A stretch of 64,000 bases of DNA from UBA1952 sp965246785 (lineage in GTDB: Bacteria; Bacteroidota; Bacteroidia; Chitinophagales; Chitinophagaceae): positions 62,001-126,000 of the forward strand of contig CBDFFM010000004.1 of assembly GCA_965246785.1 (NCBI GenBank). The letters are read 5' to 3'. A program made the translations under genes and the position numbers. Position 1 is the stretch's first letter. Each line of letters opens with the position of its first letter. Shown one piece after another: positions 48,850-57,319 of this stretch. The notes under the pieces are model-generated. The model was not told where the DNA came from. It worked only from the letters and a program-made list of their open reading frames with translations, and did no database searches.

Positions 48850-51762
48850 CTACTGCTTTATCAGCAACTGACTGCTGCGGTAGCTGCCTGCCGTTACTAC
48901 TACCAGATAATTCCCCGGTCTCAGCGCACCAACATTCAGCGTTTGAAGGCTTGCGCCGGCGCTGACAGATATGTTGCGGGTGAGCACAAGCCGCGCCTGT
49001 GCATCATAGACCTGGATGTTTAAGTCGGCGGCAGTAGCCAGTGCCAGGCTGAGCGATACAGTATTGTCCGTCGCAGGATTCGGGTAGAGACGGCTGATTT
49101 CAGTGCCGGTAAGGGTTAACGGCGGGATGGAAGCGATGTTGGAGTATTGCATCAATCCGTAGGCGTCTGTACTCTTCACACGGTAATAGCGCCAGCCTGT
49201 TGAAGAGCGCGCGTCATCCTGCGTGTAAGCAGATTTTGCCGCGCCGCCATCCACTTTGGCAATAGTTGTGTAATCGTCCCCGTTCTCCGAGCGCTGCAGC
49301 TCAAAGTGAATGACCTCGCGCGATGTGCGGAAGCTCCATGACAGCTTTACAGATTGACTTGCAGGCGTAGCGCTTAGCGTAAAATCATTTATCGGGAGCG
49401 CAATGGCGGTGGCATCGCTCGCTACAGCCGTCCATAAGCCTCTTCCATGTGTAGCAGCAGCTACTATTTTATCTGATGTGCGGTATTGGAGCATATCCGT
49501 CCGCACATTGGGGAAGGTAGCATCGGCCACCCATGTAGGCGAAGCAGCGGTGATGTCGCGTGTTACCCATACGCCCGTTTCCGTGGCTACCATCACGCGC
49601 TTGCCAAAGGTGTTCGGGATGGGCAGCGACCATCGGACGGGCATGTTGGGAAGGTTGCCGTCCTTGGACGTCCAGGTAGGCGTTGCATTCGTGCCATTGG
49701 TAGTGTACCACACCTGCGTGCCGCTATAGCTGGAGCTTGTAACGACAATGGTATCTTCTGAACCGCCGTAAACCACGCTGTTAATCGTGCCTAAGCCGCT
49801 CCCGATTTGCGTGCCCGCTGTTCCGGTAACAGTGTTCGCACTCGTTACCGCCATTAGGTAACCTGTATTCGTTCCGAAGAGCACCTTGTTGCTCACGAAA
49901 GGCGATACGGTTACTGCGTAAACTTCATCGCTTGTAGTACGGCTGGTCAGTGCGATGATGGTGCTTGTATTCCCGGTTTGCGGGTTATCCCAGCGACGGA
50001 AATTCGGCGCATCATCGCTGCAATACATAATGTTGGCGGCATCGTCATAGTCGGTAGGATTGATAAACTGGCCCGCGGTGCTGCTCAGATTCACTGATGT
50101 CCACGAGCCGATGCCGTTGTTTGTATTGCGACGGTACTGGTTATATACATAAGAGGTAAATTGATAGCCGGGCTGATTCTGGTCAATGTGCACATAAGCG
50201 CCATCGCCGCCCGTAACCTCGTACGTGCTGCTCAGCCCCGCGGTGTTGAAGGCATGGCTGCCGTTATCCTGCGCGCCTGCGAGAAATGTATCAGTAGCAG
50301 TCGGATGAATGGCCACGGAGTATAATTGTTTTACCCGCAGTCCGGTATTACGGGTGCTGAAGGTCGCACCGCTGTCTGTTGAGAGAAAAATGCCGCCATC
50401 AGTCACTACAAGTACGCGACTTTGCGTTGAGGTATTATACCAGAGCGCCTCCTGATGGTCTGCGTGAACGTAGCTTAGGCCGGTCTGATTAATCCATTCA
50501 GAAACCTTCGACCAACTTGTACCCCCATTAGTGGAGCGGTATCCATCCAGGCTTCCGGCAAAATACTGGTTGCTGGCAGTATATGGATTAATGGCTACAC
50601 CCATGCAGTACCAGCCTTGGCTGCCCAGCGACGGGGTAGTGGTGGTAGCTGCCCAATTGACCCCGCCGTCTGTTGACTTATAGACGTTAGCAACGGTGTA
50701 CCCCGTGCTCGCGGCGGGGATGGCCAGCAAGGTATTTCCCTGGCATGCAAGCACCGCCCGGCACATAGAAGTAGTGGCGTACGGGGTAGTAGCGGAATTC
50801 CAGCCGGTACTTGACGTTACGGTAGATGGAATATCGGTATAGCGGTAATAAACAGTCGTGTTAAAGCCACCGACGCTTGTAAATATCAGCCCGGTTGAAA
50901 GATGTAGCCGTCCGGTGCTGCTTATTTCAATATCAGATACTGCTACTTCTACGCCGCTTGGGGTGATGGCTGTCCAGCTTGTGCCGCCGTCGGTGGAGCG
51001 AAACAGACCGCTTCTGGTGCCTACATATACATTGCCAGAGGCATCGCATACAATCTTAGAGCAGTAATCGTATGCAGAGCCGGTAGTGCTGGAAAGCTGT
51101 GACCAGCTTGCCCCGCCGTTTGTGCTTTTGAATATACCATCACCGGCAACAGCATCAACATTATAGACAGACTCACCTGTGCAGAAGTACATAGTTGATA
51201 TACTTGCCGGGTTCTGACAAATGCTCGTTATGGCAAGATTGGAGAGCTTGTCGTTTATGGCCGTCCACGTCGGCGATGAATTGTTGATGTTTGTCGTCTT
51301 CCAGATGCCGCCGTTCACGCCGCCTACAAATACTGTGTTGCCTGTTAGGTCGGCAGCATCCACAAGCACTGCGCGCATCCGGCCGGACGTACTGCCATTG
51401 CCAAAGCGCGAATTTCCACTCGGGCCCGGCACATCACTATTTGGCCCGCGCTCCGTCCAGCCGGTAAGGGCAGCTTTAGAAGCCACCTTAGTGTCTGCGC
51501 GCGCATCCGCCTTAAGCTGCTCGGTGTATTCTATAATCGGCCAGAGGGTCTCACGGGGCACTCGGTTAGTTGTGCGGTCTTTGGTGTGCTCGAAATCAAA
51601 TTGCATGGCCTTGTCGGGGCCGTCATATTCTTCATCTTCATCACCCTCTTGCTCCTTTTGCATATGAGCAGAAGTCACTTTTTGATAATGTTCACCAGTC
51701 TGGCAAGACGACAGCACTGTAATGCACACAAAAAGGCAAAACAATTTGAAAGAATAATTCAT
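48850..51762 (-). CDS. T9SS-sorted BNR/sortilin-like repeat protein
   Basis: This 970-residue secreted protein has a lipoprotein-like signal with C20 (MNYSFKLFCLFVCITVLSSC). It carries many BNR/VPS10-type repeats (TSTDGGTSWTAI-like units such as STNGGASWSQL and STDGGVNWAAT) from about 200 to 830. A fibronectin III-like domain (about 830-890) contains FELQRSENGDDYTTIAKV. The C-terminal type A T9SS sorting domain has LYPNPATDNTVSLSL and PGNYLVVV. It is probably a surface or secreted beta-propeller protein. A lipobox and a T9SS sorting domain on the same protein are an odd combination. Confidence 0.85.
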   Translation of the reverse strand: MNYSFKLFCLFVCITVLSSCQTGEHYQKVTSAHMQKEQEGDEDEEYDGPDKAMQFDFEHTKDRTTNRVPRETLWPIIEYTEQLKADARADTKVASKAALTGWTERGPNSDVPGPSGNSRFGNGSTSGRMRAVLVDAADLTGNTVFVGGVNGGIWKTTNINNSSPTWTAINDKLSNLAITSICQNPASISTMYFCTGESVYNVDAVAGDGIFKSTNGGASWSQLSSTTGSAYDYCSKIVCDASGNVYVGTRSGLFRSTDGGTSWTAITPSGVEVAVSDIEISSTGRLHLSTGLIFTSVGGFNTTVYYRYTDIPSTVTSSTGWNSATTPYATTSMCRAVLACQGNTLLAIPAASTGYTVANVYKSTDGGVNWAATTTTPSLGSQGWYCMGVAINPYTASNQYFAGSLDGYRSTNGGTSWSKVSEWINQTGLSYVHADHQEALWYNTSTQSRVLVVTDGGIFLSTDSGATFSTRNTGLRVKQLYSVAIHPTATDTFLAGAQDNGSHAFNTAGLSSTYEVTGGDGAYVHIDQNQPGYQFTSYVYNQYRRNTNNGIGSWTSVNLSSTAGQFINPTDYDDAANIMYCSDDAPNFRRWDNPQTGNTSTIIALTSRTTSDEVYAVTVSPFVSNKVLFGTNTGYLMAVTSANTVTGTAGTQIGSGLGTINSVVYGGSEDTIVVTSSSYSGTQVWYTTNGTNATPTWTSKDGNLPNMPVRWSLPIPNTFGKRVMVATETGVWVTRDITAASPTWVADATFPNVRTDMLQYRTSDKIVAAATHGRGLWTAVASDATAIALPINDFTLSATPASQSVKLSWSFRTSREVIHFELQRSENGDDYTTIAKVDGGAAKSAYTQDDARSSTGWRYYRVKSTDAYGLMQYSNIASIPPLTLTGTEISRLYPNPATDNTVSLSLALATAADLNIQVYDAQARLVLTRNISVSAGASLQTLNVGALRPGNYLVVVTAGSYRSSQLLIKQ

Positions 51763-51872
51763 TCTATCAAGTATATTTATTGAGTATGTAATAATTATGG
51801 CTCTAAAGTAGAGCACGGCAACTTAAGATGCCGTTATGTGGCCGTTACCAGCGGCAGATTACCCGCCGGATT

Positions 51873-52919
51873 TCAGCCTTCCACCTCATGGTTCACATTG
51901 GCAAGCTGCCCGCAGGCTGCGTCAATGTCCTTACCACGGCTGCGGCGCAGGCGGGCATTTACCCGCTTGCCCTCTAAGTACTTCATGAACGCCGCTACAA
52001 CATCATCTTCCGGCTTCATAAAATCGGCGGCCTCAATAGTATTATACTCAATGATGTTCACCAGGTCGGCCGGTACCTGCCGGTAGATCTTCACCAGTTC
52101 TTCGGCATCCCCGAGACTGTCATTAAGGTCTTTGAACAGGATGTACTCCAGTGTTATCTCACTTCCGGTAAGCTTATAAAAATGATTGAGCGCATCAATC
52201 ACAGCCTTCAGGTTATTGCTTTCATTAATCGGCATAATCTCATTCCGCTTGGCATCGTCAGCAGCGTGAAGGCTTAGCGCCAGCTTAAAGCGCACGCCAT
52301 CGTCGCCTAATTGCCGTATCATCTTCGCTACGCCTGCCGTAGAAACCGTAATGCGCTTCGGACTCATCCCCAGCCCGTCCGGCGCAGTGATGCGCTCCAC
52401 TGAGCGAAGCATATTCTTATAGTTCAGCAGCGGCTCGCCCATACCCATATATACGATGTTGGTCAGCGCGCGGCCATAATGTTCCATTGCCTGTGTCTGC
52501 GCCAGTGTTACTTCATCAACAATCTCATCAAAGTCAAGATTGCGCAGCCGTGGCATATAGCCTGTAGCGCAAAATTTGCAGCTCAGCGAGCAGCCAACCT
52601 GGCTGGAAACGCACACGGTTATTCGCTTTTCCGTAGGAATAAGCACGCTCTCCACATAATGCCCATCGTGAAGTTGCAGGCGGTTTTTTATCGTTCCGTC
52701 TGAAGAGAATTGACTATGATGAATAACCACCTTCGGAATGCCGTATTCCGCGCCGAGCCGTTCGCGCAGCGCTTTGGAAAGGTTGCTCATCTCGCCTATG
52801 CTGCCCGCACCTTTCTTCCAAAGCCATTCCCAAATCTGCCCGGCCCGGAAGCGCGGCTCGTCCCACTCTTTCAACAACGTCTCAATCTCCACAAGGCTTA
52901 AATACCGCAGATTTTTCAT
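51873..52919 (-). CDS. rlmN: 23S rRNA (adenine(2503)-C(2))-methyltransferase
   Basis: This 348-residue radical SAM methyltransferase modifies A2503 of 23S rRNA and A37 of some tRNAs. The 4Fe-4S motif is CSLSCKFCATGYMPRLRNL, with MGMGEPLLNY, SLHAADDAKRNEIMPI and the C-terminal C-containing RRSRGKDIDAACGQL, where the methyl-carrying cysteine lies. The start is supported by TAACTTCG four bases upstream. Length is normal. Confidence 0.96.
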   Translation of the reverse strand: MKNLRYLSLVEIETLLKEWDEPRFRAGQIWEWLWKKGAGSIGEMSNLSKALRERLGAEYGIPKVVIHHSQFSSDGTIKNRLQLHDGHYVESVLIPTEKRITVCVSSQVGCSLSCKFCATGYMPRLRNLDFDEIVDEVTLAQTQAMEHYGRALTNIVYMGMGEPLLNYKNMLRSVERITAPDGLGMSPKRITVSTAGVAKMIRQLGDDGVRFKLALSLHAADDAKRNEIMPINESNNLKAVIDALNHFYKLTGSEITLEYILFKDLNDSLGDAEELVKIYRQVPADLVNIIEYNTIEAADFMKPEDDVVAAFMKYLEGKRVNARLRRSRGKDIDAACGQLANVNHEVEG

Positions 52920-53037
52920 GTGGCGAAGTTACGTTGCAGGTAGAGCAGCAGCGACCGGTACGCTTACCCTTCACAATGTTTATGGAGCAACATCCGTTAT
53001 GGAGCGAGGCACTATTTTCGCCCGCAGTCCGCCACGC

Positions 53038-55005
53038 ATGAAGGTTTCCGTCATTATCGTCAATTACAACGTCCGCTACTTTCTGGAAGTCTGTGTGGAT
53101 AGCGTATTGAAAGCGGCGGAAGGCCGGGATGCAGAGGTGATTGTGGTGGATAACAACTCCGCCGACGACAGCCTGCAAATGCTGCGTGAGCGCTTTCCGC
53201 AGGTCATCCGCATTGAGAATGGGGAGAACACCGGCTTCTCGCGCGCAAACAACCAAGGCGTGGCCATCGCCGGCGGCGAGTATATCCTCTTTCTGAATCC
53301 GGACACCGTAATGCCGGAAGATTTTCTGGTAAAGACAACAGCGTATTTGGACGCGCACCCGGAAGCCGGCGCGCTCGGCCCGCGCCTCATAGACGGTAAA
53401 GGTCGCTTTGCGCCCGACGCGAAGAAATCCTTTCCCACGCTCAGCGTAGCACTGTTTAAGTCTTCCGGCATCAATCGCCTTTTCCCGCGCTCACCCTACT
53501 TTAATGCTTACTACGCTGTGCATGTTGCGGAGCGGCAGACGGCGGCAGTAGAGGTGCTTTCCGGCTGCTGCATGATGGTGCGTCGGAGCGTGCTGGCGCA
53601 AATAGGCGGCGCTTTTGATGAAGATTACTTCATGTACTGCGAAGATGTGGACTTATCATACCGCATCACCCGCGCAGGCTACCAGAATATCTATTTCCCG
53701 GAAGCAACGCTCGTGCATTACAAGGGCGAGAGCACGCGCAAGGCAACGCTGTCTTACATCCGCATTTTTAATGAAGCGCTGGCCACTTTTGTACGCAAGC
53801 ATTATTCCAAAGGCCAGGCGCGACTGTTCCTCTTTGCCATACAGCTTGGCATTATGCTGCGGGCAGTGGTCGGCGTGCTTCGCAGCATTTTTCGCATCTT
53901 GCGAATGCCGCTCTTTGATGCGTTCGTGCTGCTTATTACGCTCTGGCTGATGAAGGATTTCTGGGTTGGCAGCATCAAAGGCGCGAAGCCGCCGCCTGCT
54001 AATTTCATTCTTGCCACCTTCCCCGCTTACATCCTGCTATGGATAGCGTCGCTCTGGCTCAACGGCGCTTATGACCAGCCATACCGGCCTCTGCGTGTAG
54101 TGCGTGGCATGTTCGTCGGGTCCGTCATGATACTGGCTTACTACGGCCTGCTGGATGCTTCGCTGCGCTATTCGCGCGGCCTCATCATGCTCAGCGGCGT
54201 TGTGGGAACGGTGACGCTGCTCGGTCTGCACGAAGCACTGTACCGCTTCGGCATACTCCGCTTCATTCCTTTTGAAGATGAACAGCGTAAAGCAGTCATC
54301 GTGGGCGATAGCGGCGCTTTTGAGGAAGCCGCTATGCTGCTGCAAAAAGTACCTGCTGCCCCGGAGCTGAGCGGCAGAATAGCCGTAACAGAAGGGGCTG
54401 GCAAGCAGAACGCAGCCATCGGTTCATTGCCGGAAATACGCTCACTGCTCTACACCGCCGGCATTGGTGAGGTCATCTTCTGCACGGACAATATTAGTTA
54501 CGAAGACATCCTGACCGAGATGCAGCGCTGCGGCGAAGCTTATGATTATAAAATACATTTGCCCGGCAGCCGCGGCTTTGTAGGCTCCAATTCTAGCCAC
54601 GCCGCTGGCGACTTATATACTGCCGGCCGACGATACGCGCTCACTCAATTCGCGCAGCAGCGGAATAAACGTGTCTTTGACATCGTAGCCTCTGTAGCAA
54701 TGCTGCCCGCGCTGCCCGCGCTGCTGTTTTTTGTGAAAAACGCGGGCGGTCTGCTGCGCAATGTTTTTTCAGTGCTCATGGGCCGGTTGACTTGGGTTGG
54801 CTACAGCAGCACGCTTGCGGGAAATGATGGATTGCCGGTGCTAAAGCCCGCTGTAGTGCCACCCTACAACATCCTGAAAGACTACAAGCCCGATGCACGA
54901 ATGCAGGCTATTCTCGCTGCCGATTATGCTGTGCGCTACACTGCGGGCATTGATGCTTCTTTTCTGTGGCGCAACCTGCGCTGGGCGGGTGGCAGGAACG
55001 CCTGA
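53038..55005 (+). CDS. Family 2 glycosyltransferase fused to a membrane, sugar-transferase-like C-terminus
   Basis: This 655-residue protein has a GT2 domain (about residues 1-250) with VSVIIVNYNVRYFLE, VIVVDNNSADDS, FLNPDTVMP, the wide family motif CEDVDLSYRITRAGY and a following YKGES. About four membrane helices follow (290-420), then a Rossmann-like nucleotide-sugar region (about 430-530). A stretch KRVFDIVASVAMLPALPALL resembles the start of a polyprenyl-phosphate glycosylphosphotransferase but lacks its catalytic core. It probably works on a cell-surface glycan. ATG 53038 is chosen because the preceding frame is a shadow of rlmN. Confidence 0.85.
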   Translation: MKVSVIIVNYNVRYFLEVCVDSVLKAAEGRDAEVIVVDNNSADDSLQMLRERFPQVIRIENGENTGFSRANNQGVAIAGGEYILFLNPDTVMPEDFLVKTTAYLDAHPEAGALGPRLIDGKGRFAPDAKKSFPTLSVALFKSSGINRLFPRSPYFNAYYAVHVAERQTAAVEVLSGCCMMVRRSVLAQIGGAFDEDYFMYCEDVDLSYRITRAGYQNIYFPEATLVHYKGESTRKATLSYIRIFNEALATFVRKHYSKGQARLFLFAIQLGIMLRAVVGVLRSIFRILRMPLFDAFVLLITLWLMKDFWVGSIKGAKPPPANFILATFPAYILLWIASLWLNGAYDQPYRPLRVVRGMFVGSVMILAYYGLLDASLRYSRGLIMLSGVVGTVTLLGLHEALYRFGILRFIPFEDEQRKAVIVGDSGAFEEAAMLLQKVPAAPELSGRIAVTEGAGKQNAAIGSLPEIRSLLYTAGIGEVIFCTDNISYEDILTEMQRCGEAYDYKIHLPGSRGFVGSNSSHAAGDLYTAGRRYALTQFAQQRNKRVFDIVASVAMLPALPALLFFVKNAGGLLRNVFSVLMGRLTWVGYSSTLAGNDGLPVLKPAVVPPYNILKDYKPDARMQAILAADYAVRYTAGIDASFLWRNLRWAGGRNA

Positions 55006-55017
55006 GCAGAAAAACTT

Positions 55018-55048
55018 TTGGCGCGAAGGGATTGCGCCGTTATTTTTG
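55018..55048 (+). promoter_or_regulatory. Complete promoter of tRNA-Asn (TTG-N20-TAnnTTTG)
   Basis: TTG at 55018-55020 and TATTTTTG at 55041-55048 are separated by 20 bases, matching the Bacteroidota sigma factor consensus. The tRNA begins 31 bases further on. Confidence 0.7.
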
Positions 55049-55079
55049 TCGTCCTTTCAACAAAGGGATAACCGGATAT

Positions 55080-55153
55080 TCCTCCTTAGCTCAGTTGGTT
55101 AGAGCACTTGACTGTTAATCAGGGGGTCGTTGGTTCGAGTCCAACAGGGGGAG
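55080..55153 (+). tRNA. tRNA-Asn (GTT anticodon)
   Basis: This 74-nt gene folds as a normal cloverleaf. The acceptor TCCTCCT pairs with AGGGGGA, with a D-arm around GCTCAGTTGGTTAGAGC. The anticodon loop is CTGTTAA, with GTT as anticodon, and the T-arm is GTTGGTTCGAGTCCAAC. CCA is not fully encoded. A promoter and a terminator frame it. Confidence 0.95.
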
Positions 55154-55155
55154 CA

Positions 55156-55186
55156 AAGCCTGCGGCAAATGCCGCGGGCTTTTTCT
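55156..55186 (+). terminator. Rho-independent terminator after tRNA-Asn
   Basis: GCCTGCGGCA and TGCCGCGGGC form a long stem with a two-base loop, followed by TTTTTC. It begins two bases after the tRNA. Confidence 0.85.
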
Positions 55187-55275
55187 TTAAATGCTTAGAT
55201 TAAGGGTCGGGTGCCTCCGAGGCCAACGACTTCGACTTTTAAAATTGCGGCCTAGCGTTTTGATTTTATTATCGT

Positions 55276-55656
55276 CTAATCATTCTGTTCGAATACACGC
55301 CCCGGCTTTAGAAGCCCCTTGCTCCAGTCAACAAGCTCATTGGGTGTAATCTTCCTAAAAAAACGTTTCACACCGTTGCCTGTATCTGTAAAGCAGTCGT
55401 CCTCAAAAGTTGCCAGCTGCACCCAACTACCATCCAGCGTTTGATAAAGCAGCTTGTCTCCTTCTGTTTTAGCGTGTAGCTTATAAATATCATCTTCCCT
55501 TGGCAAGGGAAGCGGGTGGAGTGTAGGAAGCTGCAACACCACAAAGCCATCACCAACAACAAAGCTAAAGTGGCTGTTATGCTGCCTGCCGCCATCGTCT
55601 GCAACGGGCGCTGCATGGTCAAATTGCCAGAGTCCTTGCTGTTGTTCCATGAGCAT
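55276..55656 (-). CDS. Hypothetical protein at the eCIS operon 3' end
   Basis: This protein of about 126 residues is of no known family. It starts at ATG 55656 (MLMEQQQG), ten bases after the stop of the first DUF4157 gene; longer in-frame starts reach 55701 and would overlap it. The sequence has SHFSFVVGDGFVVLQLPTLH and a C-terminal ITPNELVDWSKGLLKPGRVF. No signal or membrane segment is present. Its place at the end of the operon, after two effector-type proteins, would suit an accessory or immunity/chaperone role, which is inference. Confidence 0.6.
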   Translation of the reverse strand: MLMEQQQGLWQFDHAAPVADDGGRQHNSHFSFVVGDGFVVLQLPTLHPLPLPREDDIYKLHAKTEGDKLLYQTLDGSWVQLATFEDDCFTDTGNGVKRFFRKITPNELVDWSKGLLKPGRVFEQND

Positions 55657-55666
55657 TGCTTCTTCG

Positions 55667-57319
55667 CTAACGTATCGTGTTGGCGGAATAGTGTGCATCA
55701 AGCGCGGTCTTATGTGCGCTGTTCAACCGGCTGATCGTACCTCCGCCCTGGTTAGTTGTGACGTTGGAAGTAATGATATTGCCAGTGATATCGTAGGTGA
55801 TTCGCGTCATCCAGCGATTGTGATAAAGCGGAGTTGTAGCATTGCTGACGGCGTAGGTATCAAAAATTAAGTCCAGGGTTACAGTGGTTGGCGGCGGGGT
55901 TAAGGTGGAAGCAAAGTTGCGCGCGAATACAAGGCCGTCCTGCGGTTGGTCTGCAACAGTGAATGAAACGCCTGGCACCCGGTCGCTGGAAAAAATGGCA
56001 TCATAGAATGGGTCTGTAGCGCTGCATGAGTCAATGCCCCAGACGGGGGCGGTGGCAGGTGACCATGCCTGCGTAACGGATGAGCCGGCGGCACAGGCAG
56101 AAAACGACCCGGAATTGAATACAGGCGTGGTAGCACCTGGCTGTATGGCGCTCATATGTGCGCGCACGAACTGCAGGAAACGAATATTATTCGCGTTGCG
56201 CCCGGTGTAGTTGTGGCTAATGGCATCCGTCAGCGAACCGCCGAAATTGCCATGCGTGCGCACGGTAAAGATGCCATCCGGATTGTCGTCCGGTCCAATA
56301 AAGCCCTGATGTGCTATTCCGCCTGCTATTGTAGCCACCTGTGAGCGCAGCAGCAGGCGGCGTGCAGCCCTGCGCCGGGGCGTGCCGGTTGGCGACTCTT
56401 CCAGAAGGTCTGATTCTGCACCAAGCTCGGCTGCCAGCCTGCGGGCGGAAGAAGGGCCGAGCTTGCCATCCTGCGTAAGCCCGAAATCTGCCTGATAGTC
56501 AGCGAGCATTCGCACAAAATCCTCATCGATCACAGCTGGTTCACGACCTGCGCCAAGTGCTTCCCGTATTTCGGCTATCTCGGAGGCATCCCTGAAAAAC
56601 TGTTGATTGAACAAGATAGCGCTGCTTACCCCGCGTGCGTCAAGCGCGTGACGCGTTGGCTCAGCTACGGTTGGCTCAACCGCCAGGTCGCGCTGAATGA
56701 GATTTCGCTGTACTGCAGGCCCCGATTGCTGGATGGTATGCGTTAGCTCATGTGCCAGAAGACGATTGCCGGCGTCAGTGTCCGGCGCAAACTTCCCGCC
56801 CCCGAAAAACACGTCATTCCCGACCGTAAACGCCTGCGCGCCCAGATCTCTTGAAAGCATAGCTGCCTCTGCGCCGTCATGTATGCGCACTTGGCCGAAG
56901 TCATTGCCAAAGCGACTTTCCATAAAAGACTTCGCCTCCTCCGGCAGGGGAGCGCCGCCACTACGCGCTGAAGAAATTCTTGTAGCCGTTTCATTGCCCA
57001 CCTGCGCGCCGCTTATAGACGAGGCCTTTTGAATAAAAGGACTGATTGCCTTGCGCTGCACCTGCTTCTCGTCTCCGCAGGCTACACACTTGCGCTGGAT
57101 GAAGTCCGACTCCGGCTTCCGCATCACATGGTCGGCCATGGCATCGGCCTCGTCTTCCAGTGGGTTGTCCGGGGAGCCAACAGTGAGTTCGCACTGTATT
57201 GGCAATGGCACAACTGCTATATCCCTTTCTATGGCGTTCAGTAAAGGCTCAGGTTGTGTGGCAGATGCTGGGGTAGCCTCCGGAGGTCTGGCTTCCGCAG
57301 TTGAACGACTTTGATTCAT
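55667..57319 (-). CDS. DUF4157 (eCIS core) protein with peptidoglycan-binding-like domain
   Basis: This 550-residue protein has an N-terminal segment with LEDEADAMADHVMRKP (about 54-69) and a CVACG zinc-like pair. The DUF4157 metalloprotease-like core (about 124-200) carries HELTH at 190-194, then VQRN/VQRD-type repeats. A domain resembling PG_binding_1 follows (FVRMLADYQADFGLTQDGKLG, about 262-300). The final 240 residues match no family I know. DUF4157 proteins are strongly enriched in eCIS loci and are thought to be cargo or processing proteins. Its ATG overlaps the preceding gene's stop by four bases. Likely injected or surface-delivered; substrate unknown. Confidence 0.8.
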   Translation of the reverse strand: MNQSRSTAEARPPEATPASATQPEPLLNAIERDIAVVPLPIQCELTVGSPDNPLEDEADAMADHVMRKPESDFIQRKCVACGDEKQVQRKAISPFIQKASSISGAQVGNETATRISSARSGGAPLPEEAKSFMESRFGNDFGQVRIHDGAEAAMLSRDLGAQAFTVGNDVFFGGGKFAPDTDAGNRLLAHELTHTIQQSGPAVQRNLIQRDLAVEPTVAEPTRHALDARGVSSAILFNQQFFRDASEIAEIREALGAGREPAVIDEDFVRMLADYQADFGLTQDGKLGPSSARRLAAELGAESDLLEESPTGTPRRRAARRLLLRSQVATIAGGIAHQGFIGPDDNPDGIFTVRTHGNFGGSLTDAISHNYTGRNANNIRFLQFVRAHMSAIQPGATTPVFNSGSFSACAAGSSVTQAWSPATAPVWGIDSCSATDPFYDAIFSSDRVPGVSFTVADQPQDGLVFARNFASTLTPPPTTVTLDLIFDTYAVSNATTPLYHNRWMTRITYDITGNIITSNVTTNQGGGTISRLNSAHKTALDAHYSANTIR

